A stretch of DNA of 64,000 bases. It comes from Pseudoalteromonas sp. T1lg75 (GTDB lineage Bacteria; Pseudomonadota; Gammaproteobacteria; Enterobacterales; Alteromonadaceae). The stretch spans positions 60,644 to 124,643 of the forward strand of contig NZ_PQCD01000055.1 of NCBI RefSeq assembly GCF_002964705.1. The letters run 5' to 3'. The notes under the pieces are model-generated. The model worked only from the letters and a program-made list of their open reading frames with translations. It was not told the origin of the DNA and did not search any database. Shown one piece after another: positions 30,488-39,051 of the stretch (positions within the stretch are counted from its first letter, which is position 1; each line of letters opens with the position of its first letter). The translations under genes and the position numbers were made by a program.

Positions 30488-30513
30488 AAAGGCCAGCTTA
30501 ATGCTGGCCTTTT
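30488..30513. terminator. Terminator between metG and the quinone oxidoreductase
   Basis: A 10-bp stem (AAAGGCCAGC/GCTGGCCTTT) with a TTAAT loop and T run lies between convergent genes and can serve both. Confidence 0.9.
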
Positions 30514-31482
30514 CTATTTATGCATCAAGATCACCTTACCTATATTGGCGTTTTGCGCTAAACGCTGATGGGCTTGTTCCACCTCTTCCCAGGGGTAAAC
30601 CGTATCGATCACCGGCGTTAACTCACCGCTTAGCATGCCCGCTTCACACCTATGCTGCAGCTCTTTTACCAAGGCCGATTTATACTCGCTGCTGCGATTA
30701 CGTAGGGTAGAGCCGATAATGGATGCGCGCTTTTGCAAGATCCTGGCAACATCCAATTGTTCGCAATAGCGTCCGCCGAGCAGGGCTAAGATCACAATTT
30801 TACCGTCTTGGGCCAAGGCCTTCAGGTCGCTGTTAAGGTAGTCACCGGCAACAGGGTCGATAACCACATCTGCACTTAGGCCTTCGGCACGCATGGTGTC
30901 TGCCCAATCGGATTGACGATAATTAATCACAGTATCGGCACCGAGTGCTAAACAGGCCTGGCGTTTTTGTTCGCTGCCAACGGTGGCCACCACCTTGGCG
31001 CCAAAATACTTGGCCAGCTTGATAGCGGCGGTTCCGACCCCGCTGGCACCACCATGTATTAACAGGGTATGGTCGACACCAAATCCTGGATATTGGCGCA
31101 AGGCATCGAATGCGGTTAAGAAAACCTCACAAAAGCCGGCCCCCTGTTCGGCACTGAAGTTAGGCGGTAACGCCAGGCAATGACCCTGATCCACGGCCAC
31201 ATATTCACCATAGCCACCGCCAGCGCACAGCGCCATCACCTGTTGACCCTGCCACTTGCCGTCGGCTCCCTCGCCCACGGCCACCACTTCGCCGCACACT
31301 TCTAATCCTAAAGTGGGACTGTCCCCTGGCGGTGGTGGGTAATTACCCTGACGCTGCAATAAATCGGCGCGATTAACGCCCGCTGCGCGCACTTTTATCA
31401 GTAATTGCCCTTGTTTTGTCTGAACCTTTGCTGACTCGGTGATAACTAGCTGTTTATTTTCATTTAAATCAATTGTTAGCAT
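30514..31482 (-). CDS. NAD(P)H quinone oxidoreductase, PIG3 family
   Basis: A 322-residue zinc-independent medium-chain dehydrogenase/reductase. It has VRAAGVNRADLLQRQGNYPP, the LGLEVCGEVVAVG loop, the NADPH-binding LIHGGASGVGTAAIKLAKYF and VDTVYPWEEVEQAHQRL. PIG3-type enzymes reduce quinones by one electron. The substrate and physiological role are not shown by the context. Confidence 0.9.
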   Translation of the reverse strand: MLTIDLNENKQLVITESAKVQTKQGQLLIKVRAAGVNRADLLQRQGNYPPPPGDSPTLGLEVCGEVVAVGEGADGKWQGQQVMALCAGGGYGEYVAVDQGHCLALPPNFSAEQGAGFCEVFLTAFDALRQYPGFGVDHTLLIHGGASGVGTAAIKLAKYFGAKVVATVGSEQKRQACLALGADTVINYRQSDWADTMRAEGLSADVVIDPVAGDYLNSDLKALAQDGKIVILALLGGRYCEQLDVARILQKRASIIGSTLRNRSSEYKSALVKELQHRCEAGMLSGELTPVIDTVYPWEEVEQAHQRLAQNANIGKVILMHK

Positions 31483-31657
31483 TGTGTAATACCAAATTGT
31501 CGTAGTATGATTGAGGTAGTACCTGTAAGGATAGAACTACAACTAAAATAGTAATTATTAGCTGTCGCTGCAAAATTAACTAGAATATTTTTCTTAGATT
31601 TTTCTAGCCAGTGGCTGTTTTAATGCTATCCTAAATATCTGCTGGGAGGATAGATTG

Positions 31658-32899
31658 ATGACTCAATATAATGAAATTAAAGCCGTTTGTGATGAGCTGC
31701 ATCGCGCCGGTACACCAATCACACTGGAAATTTTATTACAACGTGTTAACGGAGACCGTTCGAGCGTGCTAGAACATTACCGCCAATGGCGCAGCGAGGA
31801 TCGCTCCGCCCGTCCACAAGACACGCAAGAGCCCGTCAAGGCGAGCGAGGTCGATCTTGAGTTCTCCGAACAGTTTGTTCAGGCTTTTAAGGCACAATCT
31901 CAAGCCTTTGCCAATGCCCAGCTCGCCCCGGTACAGGCGCAGCTAGAAGAGATGATCCAGGCCGAGCAACTCGCGGTGCAAAGCCTAGATAACTTGCAAC
32001 AGCAGTATCAGCAACTATCCCAGCAAAAAGAAGAATTAAGCGAAAAGATTGCCGCCAGACAGGAGCAGATCGATGCCCAGGCGGCCGAACTTGAGCAACA
32101 TCAAGATAAGCTCGCTGGCGTTCAGCAGCAACTTGAAGAAGCCCAGTCAGAAAACGAACAAAAAATTACCACCTTGCAACAGCGTATCGATAACTTCGAT
32201 AATGATTATGCCGCCCTAGCCCAAGAGCGCGACGAATTACTGCAGCAACGTGATGAGCTCGCTCATAAGCACAACCAGCTAGAACAGGAAAGATCGGATA
32301 TCGACGTTCAGATCGAACGCCTGCAGAAGCAGCTGGAAGAACAACAGCCTTTGGTTGAGCGCCTGAAAAATGAAAATAGCATGCTCAAGGAGCAAAGCGC
32401 CATAGCCGCCAAGCACCAAGAGAGCCAGCGTGAAGACATTCGCCAGCTCCGTGAGCAAAACAAAGGCCAGACTCAGGAACTGCAAGAGCTTAAAGAGACG
32501 CATGCGCAAGCGCAGCAGGACAATGAAAAACTGCACGAGCAGGTACGTTTCTTAAAGAATAACTCGGCATCAACCATTGAGCGTCTAACCGCCAGTAACG
32601 ATCAATACCAGCAGAAGATCAAAGAGCTTGAAGAGCGCTTAGCGAATAAAGACTCTGAAGCCCAGGGTATTATTGATGAGAATAAACGCCTAGGCGAACA
32701 AATCACCTTCTTGAAGCAAAATTCAACGTCAACGCTGGAGCGCCTTTCTAAGAGTGCGACCCTGGCGCAGAGCCGTCTTAGCGAACTGGAATCAAGCCTG
32801 GCGGAAACCCATGCCGAGCTTGAGCGTTTACGCTCGGAGGACGACGAAGAAGCAAAAAAGTACATGGGTGATGGCATGAGCTCAGCCCAAAGTGCATAA
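31658..32899 (+). CDS. KfrA N-terminal-domain, long coiled-coil DNA-binding protein
   Basis: A 413-residue protein. Residues about 1-50 (YNEIKAVCDELHRAGTPITL ... SVLEHYRQWR) form the KfrA-type helix-turn-helix; residues about 65-400 are an almost unbroken coiled coil rich in Gln, Glu and Leu. The coil contains a repeated unit: FLKNNSASTIERL near 296 and FLKQNSTSTLERL near 349. KfrA on plasmids binds DNA and helps partition; chromosomal homologues may organise DNA or act as regulators. The ATG at 31658 has GGGAGGAT upstream. It stands alone. Confidence 0.8.
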   Translation: MTQYNEIKAVCDELHRAGTPITLEILLQRVNGDRSSVLEHYRQWRSEDRSARPQDTQEPVKASEVDLEFSEQFVQAFKAQSQAFANAQLAPVQAQLEEMIQAEQLAVQSLDNLQQQYQQLSQQKEELSEKIAARQEQIDAQAAELEQHQDKLAGVQQQLEEAQSENEQKITTLQQRIDNFDNDYAALAQERDELLQQRDELAHKHNQLEQERSDIDVQIERLQKQLEEQQPLVERLKNENSMLKEQSAIAAKHQESQREDIRQLREQNKGQTQELQELKETHAQAQQDNEKLHEQVRFLKNNSASTIERLTASNDQYQQKIKELEERLANKDSEAQGIIDENKRLGEQITFLKQNSTSTLERLSKSATLAQSRLSELESSLAETHAELERLRSEDDEEAKKYMGDGMSSAQSA

Positions 32900-32906
32900 A
32901 TACTTG

Positions 32907-32929
32907 AGGCGCCGAGTTGGCGCCTTTTT
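32907..32929 (+). terminator. Terminator of the KfrA-like gene
   Basis: AGGCGCC and GGCGCCT pair around a GAGTT loop, followed by TTTT. Confidence 0.9.
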
Positions 32930-33106
32930 ACCGTTTATGCCCTCGGCCATCACCGCAACTTTCCCTCCAATTTCCTTTTCTGCTATTCCAAGCAGCGGCA
33001 AATACTGATTATCAGCAATGAAAATACCTTAAGCCGTTGCTGCGGTTAGCTTTATCATGACGGCTAGGATAGAGTATTGGTTAGGTACTATTTTTGTGTA
33101 TAAAGC

Positions 33107-34039
33107 ATGAACTTACGTCAGGTCGATCTTAATCTATTGGTGTATTTGCATATCCTTATCGAGGAGCGCAGTGTCTCTGGCGCTGCCAACCGCCTGGCGC
33201 TGACACAAAGTGCCATGAGCAATGCCCTGAAGCGGTTGCGCGACCTATTTGGCGACCCGTTACTGGTTCGTAGCGGCAGTGTCATGATGTGCACCGAAAA
33301 AGCGCTGGCCCTGCAGCCACAGTTGGAACACTTTCTTACCTTGGCGCAGGCGATCACCACGCAAGAACAAGATTTTGACCCCAGTCGCAGCGAACATACC
33401 TTTCGTATCATGGCCAATGAGTTTTTGGTGGCTTCCCTGTTAGTGCCCTTTATCAGCGAGGTGCTCAGCGCCTACCAGGGTATCAACATAGATCTGATAA
33501 ACCCCAGTGATGTCACCTTAAGCGAGCTTGAACATGGACAGGTCGATATCGCCATCGACCGTTTTACCCGCATGCCCGCCTCGTTTCATCAGGCCACGCT
33601 GTGGCGAGACAATTACTGCTGCCTGACCTCCAAGGAGCACCCTTTACAACAACACCTGGATCTCGAAACCTATTTGGCTAACCCGCATGTATGGCTGAAC
33701 CGCAGCGGCTTTGGCCCCGAGCCAATGATCAAAAATCGCGAACCACAAAAGCTGGGGTGGGTCGATCAGGCGCTTGTTCAACTTGGCGAGCGTCGTAATA
33801 TTCGTGTCTATGCCCGCCATCACAGCCTGATCCCCGCATTGTGCGCCGACTCACAGCTCATCGCCACTTTACCAAGGCGCCTGGCAGAGCATATTATCGC
33901 TCAAAGCAACGCACCCTTAGCCCTGTGTGCCGTTCCCTTTCCCATTGTCCCAATTGGCGTCTCCATGCTATGGAGTCCACTGGTGCACCATAGCCCAGCC
34001 CATATCTGGTTACGGCAACAATTACAAAGTTACACCTAG
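33107..34039 (+). CDS. LysR-family transcriptional regulator
   Basis: A 310-residue regulator of the NodD/LeuO-like branch. The N-terminal winged helix-turn-helix begins MNLRQVDLNLLVYLHILIEE and contains the recognition region ANRLALTQSAMSNALKRL. The effector domain (about 90-300) includes SLLVPFISEVLSAYQGINI and VDIAIDRF. The target is unknown; the nearest candidates are the small gene at 34144 and the isocitrate-dehydrogenase-like gene on the other strand. Confidence 0.92.
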   Translation: MNLRQVDLNLLVYLHILIEERSVSGAANRLALTQSAMSNALKRLRDLFGDPLLVRSGSVMMCTEKALALQPQLEHFLTLAQAITTQEQDFDPSRSEHTFRIMANEFLVASLLVPFISEVLSAYQGINIDLINPSDVTLSELEHGQVDIAIDRFTRMPASFHQATLWRDNYCCLTSKEHPLQQHLDLETYLANPHVWLNRSGFGPEPMIKNREPQKLGWVDQALVQLGERRNIRVYARHHSLIPALCADSQLIATLPRRLAEHIIAQSNAPLALCAVPFPIVPIGVSMLWSPLVHHSPAHIWLRQQLQSYT

Positions 34040-34143
34040 ATAATTTACAGCATCAATACCTGATATCGATATCATCCATTTAATAAATAGAGTAATTCCT
34101 TCTAAGGTAGAGTTATAGCAACAACAAGCCGATGGAGGCACCC

Positions 34144-34533
34144 ATGCTACGACGCCAATACAAACATTACGACTGCATTCACATTAACACCGAGTTAGAT
34201 CTTTTCATTCGCGCCCAGCTGCAAGCCTGCGCTTCGCCTATGAATCTTGAGGAATTTTATCAAGCACTCGCACAGCTCAATGACGAGTTTGGTGGCCGCT
34301 GCCGTGCTTGTGGCGACAACAGCCTGACCTTGGATGCACTGCGCGAACATTACCCTAATGCCGCCGGCGTTAACACTACTCAGGCCGATATTCTCGATGA
34401 AAACAATTGCCCTATCCCAGTGAGCATGTTGCTGATCATGCTTGACGAGCTGGGCCTGGCACCGCGCCTTGGCAGCCAGGAGCCTGCGCGGGTGCGCGCT
34501 CGTCAATTACTGCAAGGAGCGATTGCCGCTTAA
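34144..34533 (+). CDS. Small conserved-looking protein of unknown function
   Basis: A 129-residue soluble protein, MLRRQYKHYDCIHINTELDL, with one CxxC (GGRCRACGDN) in the middle. The start at 34144 is chosen because GGAGG lies 6 bases before it; an ATG 12 bases upstream includes that binding site. I do not recognise the family. It lies downstream of the LysR gene (104 bases) and converges on the isocitrate-dehydrogenase-like gene. Confidence 0.65.
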   Translation: MLRRQYKHYDCIHINTELDLFIRAQLQACASPMNLEEFYQALAQLNDEFGGRCRACGDNSLTLDALREHYPNAAGVNTTQADILDENNCPIPVSMLLIMLDELGLAPRLGSQEPARVRARQLLQGAIAA

Positions 34534-34555
34534 CAAAATATCACCCAGGCTTTGT

Positions 34556-35746
34556 TTAGCATGGCAAGGCCTTTATCAGGGCGGCAATCACCTGCTTGGT
34601 CGGCACGCCCTGCTCTAAGCTATGTCGCGTATCCAGTTGAAACAACTGCTCATGGCTGGCAATCACCTGTGTTAAGGCACTGAACAGGCTCGAGGCCGCC
34701 CTGTCCAACTGCAAATGCTGCAGCATCAGTACGGCCGCCCACACACTGGCACAGGGATTGGCCAAACCGCTGCCGGCAATGCGCCGAAATGGTCCATGGC
34801 TGGGTTCAAACAGTGCCAACTCGTGGTTACAGTTCACACTGGGCACTATACCAACTCCGCCCACCAGGGATGCCGCCAAGTCGGCCAGCAGATCCCCTGC
34901 CAGGTTGTTACATACCATTACATCAAAGGTGGCGGCTTGTTGTGGCAGTCTCTCCATCACCTGATCCAACATCATTTGTTCAACCTGGATCTGGGCGCCA
35001 TCGTATAGGTGCAGGAGATAATGCTGTTTACACTCGCTCACCGTTAGCTGATATTCTTTACGCAGGTAATCAAGGGCCCAGCGCTGGAATTGTCCTTCGG
35101 TGAGCTGCCAGGCATTGCTTTTGTGTACCAGGGTAATTTTGGCGCGCCGCTGTTTGATGGCGTAATCGACGGCCTCTTTGATCAGCCGTTCGGTGGCCGC
35201 CTGTGAGCAATTTTTGATGGCCAAGGCACAATTATCAACAAACCTTAATCTATGATATCCCAGCTCCTGCTCCAGCACCTCAATGAGGCGCTCGGCATCT
35301 GGACTGTTGGCAGCCAGCTCAATGCTGGCAAAGCTGTCTTCGCTACACTCACGAAACACAACCAAATCAATGTCTTCGGAGTTTTTTAGCGCCGAAGGCA
35401 AACCGGGTAAAGCCTTTATCACCCGCATGTTACAAAATAAATCCAGCTCTTCGCGCAGGGCAATATTCAATGAGCGAAAGCCGCCGCCAATGGCACTGCT
35501 CATCGGCCCTTTTAACGCCACCTTGAGTTCACGCAGTGCCGATATGGTGGCCTGTGGGAACCATTCTCCATCGCCCTCTCGCGCCGCCTGCTCGCCAAGC
35601 AATAAGCAGTGCCAGTGAATTTGTCGCTCACCGCCATAGCAACGCTCGAGCACGAGGTCCACTAACTCTCGCACCATGGGCATCACATCGGGGCCGATGC
35701 CATCGCCGTCAATATAGGCTACCGCCACGCTCTGTGCTTGTGCCAT
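34556..35746 (-). CDS. Divergent isocitrate/isopropylmalate dehydrogenase-family protein
   Basis: A 396-residue protein clearly aligned with NADP-isocitrate dehydrogenase: AYIDGDGIGPDVMP, GGGFRSLNIALREELDLF (Ser92, Asn94, Arg98), Arg108, FRECSED (Arg132), TLVHKSNAW (Lys) and VMVCNNLAGDLLADLAAS (metal-binding Asp residues). The catalytic Tyr160 of E. coli Icd is Phe139 here, and the cofactor loop HGTAPKYAG reads HGPFRRIAG, so both activity and cofactor choice are in doubt. It could be a low-activity or altered-substrate paralogue of the beta-decarboxylating dehydrogenases. GGAG precedes the ATG. The neighbours do not clarify the pathway. Confidence 0.8.
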   Translation of the reverse strand: MAQAQSVAVAYIDGDGIGPDVMPMVRELVDLVLERCYGGERQIHWHCLLLGEQAAREGDGEWFPQATISALRELKVALKGPMSSAIGGGFRSLNIALREELDLFCNMRVIKALPGLPSALKNSEDIDLVVFRECSEDSFASIELAANSPDAERLIEVLEQELGYHRLRFVDNCALAIKNCSQAATERLIKEAVDYAIKQRRAKITLVHKSNAWQLTEGQFQRWALDYLRKEYQLTVSECKQHYLLHLYDGAQIQVEQMMLDQVMERLPQQAATFDVMVCNNLAGDLLADLAASLVGGVGIVPSVNCNHELALFEPSHGPFRRIAGSGLANPCASVWAAVLMLQHLQLDRAASSLFSALTQVIASHEQLFQLDTRHSLEQGVPTKQVIAALIKALPC

Positions 35747-35953
35747 AGGGGGCTCCGAAAGATTGTTTTTTTAGTTATACCAAGGTCTTAGTTACTTTGC
35801 TAATTTCAAGCTAGCGTGTTGATTATTCATGGTATTAATAGCCACAATGGGCTAGTGTTGACCAAGATATTTACATTTTTATATATATTTCATGTGCCTG
35901 GGGTCATAGCGATGCTAGACTCAAAGAGTTGATTTGCATTAGCGGTAACTTGT

Positions 35954-36811
35954 ATGTGGTATCTCCGACAACGTCTCCAACAAAGCCTGTGTCTGTGCTT
36001 CACCCTGATTGTTTCTAGCGCCAGCCATGGGCAAAGCAGCAAAACCATCACCTGGCTGACCCTGGATTTCGAGCCCTACTATATTTTCAATGGTGCCAAT
36101 GCCGGTCAAGGCCGCGATGAACAAGTGATCAATTTGCTACAGCAGCAACTGCCTGAATATCACTTTAATTTTATGGCTATCCCTAGTAGTCATTTACTCA
36201 CCGAGCTGCGCCATACACAAAGCACTTACTGCTTATTATCTCTATATAAAACCAGTCAACGGCTGATGGATCTGCACTTTAGTGAGCACTATTCCACCAT
36301 AGGCTTGTCACCGGCCTTGGTTATGCACAAAGAGGTGGCGCAACAATTAGGCTTAACTGCGGGAGCCCCCCAATCTCTAACCAAATTACTCGGTGAACAT
36401 CGCCTGCGTTTAGGCCTGCCCATGGGGCGCTCCTATGGCAATGAATTGGATGAGGTGATAGCCCAGGTGCCTAAGTCCCAGTTAACAACCCGGCCCGGGC
36501 GCGATGTACTTGCCAGCCTGACCTATATGTTGGCCAAAAAGCGGCTCGATATTTTGCTCAGTTACCCCAGTGAATTTCAGTACCTTAGCGAAAAAATGGG
36601 TTTAGATGAGCAGCTCAGTATTTTCCCTATCACTGAAGCGCCGCCCTTAAGCTATGGCTATATTGCCTGTAGTAACAATGAATTGGGTCAACAGCAGGTC
36701 AAGATTTTAGCACCGGCACTGCAACAGGTGGTAAGCAGTCGGGCGTACAAGGAGGTGATGTTGCAATGGTTGCCCACCGCGCTGAAGCCACGCCTACAAC
36801 AAGCGCTGTAG
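35954..36811 (+). CDS. TIGR02285-type periplasmic solute-binding-like protein
   Basis: A 285-residue exported protein with signal peptide MWYLRQRLQQSLCLCFTLIV, cleavage near SHGQ. The opening ITWLTLDFEPYYIFNGANAGQGRDEQVI and LPEYHFNFMAIP match the TIGR02285 group, which has the fold of family 3 solute-binding proteins. No transporter subunits or sensor domain are encoded nearby, so it may bind a ligand for a sensor, or be an orphan. Ligand unknown. Confidence 0.78.
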   Translation: MWYLRQRLQQSLCLCFTLIVSSASHGQSSKTITWLTLDFEPYYIFNGANAGQGRDEQVINLLQQQLPEYHFNFMAIPSSHLLTELRHTQSTYCLLSLYKTSQRLMDLHFSEHYSTIGLSPALVMHKEVAQQLGLTAGAPQSLTKLLGEHRLRLGLPMGRSYGNELDEVIAQVPKSQLTTRPGRDVLASLTYMLAKKRLDILLSYPSEFQYLSEKMGLDEQLSIFPITEAPPLSYGYIACSNNELGQQQVKILAPALQQVVSSRAYKEVMLQWLPTALKPRLQQAL

Positions 36812-36828
36812 GCGTGTGAGAAAGGAGG

Positions 36829-37407
36829 TTATTGACGTACGCCTTCAATGGAGAGTTCAATTTCCACATGGGTTGATGCCGGACCCAGGTCTTGCTCGAT
36901 ACCATAATCGGCCAAGGCAAAGCGTGTATGGCCGTTAAAGCCGGCACGATAGCCGCCCCACGGATCTTTACCTTCACCCACCCTGTTTACATCGAAACTG
37001 ATGGTTTTTGTGACACCGTTTAGGGTGAATTCACCGGTTACCTTGGCATTATCGGCGTCCGTAAACGAGATATTAGTGCTTTTAAAGGTGGCCTTAGGAT
37101 GTGCCTTCACATTCAGGAAATCTGCACTGCGCAAATGCTTATCACGCTCGGCATGGTTTGAGTCGATGCTGGCGGTGTCGATCACCACCTTGATTTGAGA
37201 CTCATTGGGCTTTTGCGCATCATAGCTGAAGTCGCCGGAAAAGGTGTTAAAGCGCCCATGTAACCAGCTATAGCCAAGGTGTTGAATTTTAAAATTCACA
37301 AAGGCATGAGCTCCCTGGGTATCGATAACATAATCCGCCGCACTGGCGGCACCGCTGGCAGCCACCAAGGCCGCAGCCATAGTTAATTTAGTCAGAGCTT
37401 TGTTCAC
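36829..37407 (-). CDS. yceI: YceI-family periplasmic protein
   Basis: A 192-residue protein with signal peptide MNKALTKLTMAAALVAASGA and a lipocalin-like barrel that binds isoprenoid quinone in relatives: YVIDTQGAHAFVNFKIQHLG, LHGRFNTFSGDF, GYRAGFNGHTRFALADYG. It starts with GTG, one base after the stop of the cytochrome b561 gene, with GGAG shared from that gene's end. The yceJ-yceI order of E. coli is kept, but here the upstream cytochrome gene is frameshifted, so translation coupling may be affected. Confidence 0.9.
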   Translation of the reverse strand: MNKALTKLTMAAALVAASGAASAADYVIDTQGAHAFVNFKIQHLGYSWLHGRFNTFSGDFSYDAQKPNESQIKVVIDTASIDSNHAERDKHLRSADFLNVKAHPKATFKSTNISFTDADNAKVTGEFTLNGVTKTISFDVNRVGEGKDPWGGYRAGFNGHTRFALADYGIEQDLGPASTHVEIELSIEGVRQ

Positions 37408-37408
37408 A

Positions 37409-37962
37409 TCAATCTCCTTTTTTCGCTTTCAACATACGCACCAGCGTATGGTCACGATTAATAAAATGGTGTTTAAGGGCCGCCAGGGCATGTAAGCCAG
37501 CAAGAATAACCAGACTCCAGGCCGCGTATTCGTGCACCATGCCGGCAATATCTTCTTGGTTGTCGACAAACTCCCCTAGCGAGGGGACGCTAAACAAGGA
37601 AAATACCTCGATACCACGACCGTCGGCGGTTGAGTCAGGTACCCGGAAACCATAACCACAATCAACACCAGGTACAGCGTGATATGAACCCAGTGCGCCA
37701 CGCGATTTTGCCATGTTAAACTGCTGTCCACCGGCTGAGGTCGTGCCTGAGTTAAGCGCCACACTAGCCGCAGCACAAAAAGCAGCGCCAATGTCAGGCC
37801 GATGCTTTTATGCAGGTCAACCGATCCCTTGTACCAGCTGTCGTAATAGCTTAATTCGACCATATACAGACCCAGGCCAAAAAGCCCAAAGACGGCAAGA
37901 GCCACCAGCCAGTGCAGGGCAATGTGCATCCAGCCATAGCCATGCTCGGTATTATTCAACAT
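37409..37962 (-). pseudogene. cybB: Cytochrome b561 gene with an apparent single-base deletion
   Basis: The ATG at 37962 opens MLNNTEHGYGWMHIALHWLV, with the b561 heme histidines and DLHKSIGLT, up to VMVSGYL. The correct sequel (STADGRGIEVFSLFSVP ... VHEYAAWSLVILAGLHALA) continues in a different frame, to the stop at 37409. The frame changes near 37635. Inserting one T (CTGACTCA to CTGATCTCA) restores GYLISTADGRG, and the span of 554 bases is one short of 185 codons, the normal size. The protein as written stops after about 128 residues and lacks two membrane helices and two heme ligands. It may be a real mutation, programmed shift or a sequencing error. Confidence 0.88.
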
Positions 37963-37977
37963 ACTTCTTACTCCTTA

Positions 37978-38369
37978 GGGTCTGTTGACCTTTGTTGTTC
38001 GTTTCTGCAGCAGTTTGTAGTGTATTTATACAAGGCGGCACATGTGTGGTGTAGTTATTCTCGGCTTTGACTCCTGCGTCGCTCTACCGCCTACATCCAT
38101 GTAGGCGTACATGAACATGTAACAACACAGTAGAAATGTGCTACAAGCTCTGCCCTACGGGTTCATCTAAACGCATCCTGCTCTGTGTTACTCGCTATGT
38201 ACATAGGCGAGCAAGACCGAAGCAATGCTTCGCAGCTTAGCGAGGTGAGCGCATGGATGCGCGATGTAACCAAGCTTCATGGATGAATTTAACCACATAA
38301 ATCAGTGATTATATTCATCAGAATGCGTTTAGATTGAACATAAAGTAAACCGCAAAGATAAACAGACCC
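37978..38369. mobile_element. MITE-like element with terminal inverted repeats and flanking TA
   Basis: This 392-bp non-coding stretch begins GGGTCTGTT and ends AACAGACCC, a perfect 9-bp inverted repeat that continues imperfectly for about 24 bases. TA is found immediately outside both ends, as expected for IS630/Tc1-type insertions. A second, nested pair (TCTAAACGCAT near 38167 and ATGCGTTTAGA near 38322) is inside. No transposase is encoded. It accounts for most of the 503-base gap between cybB and the acetyltransferase gene; the last 96 bases show nothing clear. Confidence 0.6.
38205..38288 (+). repeat. Dispersed repeat shared with the 5S downstream region (63520-63604)
   Basis: AGGCGAGCAAGACCGAAGCA and the following GCTTCGCAGCTTA, GAGGTGAG, CATGGA and GTAACCAAGCT blocks match 63520-63604 at about four of five positions by eye. 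This copy lies inside the MITE-like element. It is palindromic in part (GAAGCAATGCTTC). Confidence 0.65.
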
Positions 38370-38465
38370 TATTTACTCTAGCTTATCCCAGCGTTACGCC
38401 CGTGAACATGGCGCCATGGCGCTAGGCTCTGTGCGTATATGCACAATAAAAAACGTTTACTGCTA

Positions 38466-38981
38466 TTACAAACTCAGTTGAAATAACCAGTCCTCCACCT
38501 CAACGCCACCAATACAATAACCATTGCGGGCGCTGGCGAGCTGAGTAAAGCCGCATTTAAGCAACAGTGCTCGCGACGCCAGATTGCCTGCAGTAACCGT
38601 AGCCCGATATTGTGCAATTGCAAAACGCCGCTCGCCATGGGTCAGCAAGGCTTGTAATGACTCCTGGCCATAACCCCGGCCTTGATACTCGGGCAGAAGT
38701 AAAAATCCCAGTTCGGCACCCTGTCTCTCTTGAGGTAAAAAGCCAGTCACACCGATTTCCTGGCCGTCGTCATTGATTATGGCCCAGGTATGCCAGCTAT
38801 CGGCTGTTGCCTGCGACGCCAAGCGCGCTTCAAAGCGCTCTTTAATCTGTGCGTATGAGGGTACGTCGGCCACATAGCGCATCACTTCTTGATTTTGATG
38901 AAGCGCTGCAAACAGCGGCCAATGCGCTTGACGCAAGGGTTGGTGTTCGAGTCTGGGTGATTTAAAGGAGGCTAATGGCAT
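38466..38981 (-). CDS. GNAT-family N-acetyltransferase (RimJ/RimL type)
   Basis: A protein of about 171 residues with the acyl-CoA-binding signature LGFLLLPEYQGRGYGQESLQ and the later TVTAGNLASRALLLKCGFTQ. This is the layout of GNATs that modify protein N-termini or metabolites; the substrate is not known. An ATG two codons upstream (38987) is possible, but AGGG sits only 2 bases from it and 8 bases from this one. A terminator lies upstream, so it is its own unit. Confidence 0.87.
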   Translation of the reverse strand: MPLASFKSPRLEHQPLRQAHWPLFAALHQNQEVMRYVADVPSYAQIKERFEARLASQATADSWHTWAIINDDGQEIGVTGFLPQERQGAELGFLLLPEYQGRGYGQESLQALLTHGERRFAIAQYRATVTAGNLASRALLLKCGFTQLASARNGYCIGGVEVEDWLFQLSL

Positions 38982-39001
38982 TGTCATATCCCTAAAACGA
39001 A

Positions 39002-39027
39002 AAAGCCGAGCACCATGGCTCGGCTTT
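39002..39027. terminator. Terminator of the S9 peptidase gene
   Basis: A 10-bp stem (AAAGCCGAGC/GCTCGGCTTT) lies just past the stop of the minus-strand peptidase gene, with a T-rich strand on its far side (TTTTTCG on the minus strand). Confidence 0.85.
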
Positions 39028-39051
39028 CAAACTAGCATAACTTACTGGGTA

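Noticed and set aside
37409..37762. Separate 117-residue protein of the cytochrome b561 downstream frame
   Set aside because: Its start would be internal and its first 40 residues are out-of-frame b561 sequence; a frameshift explains it better.
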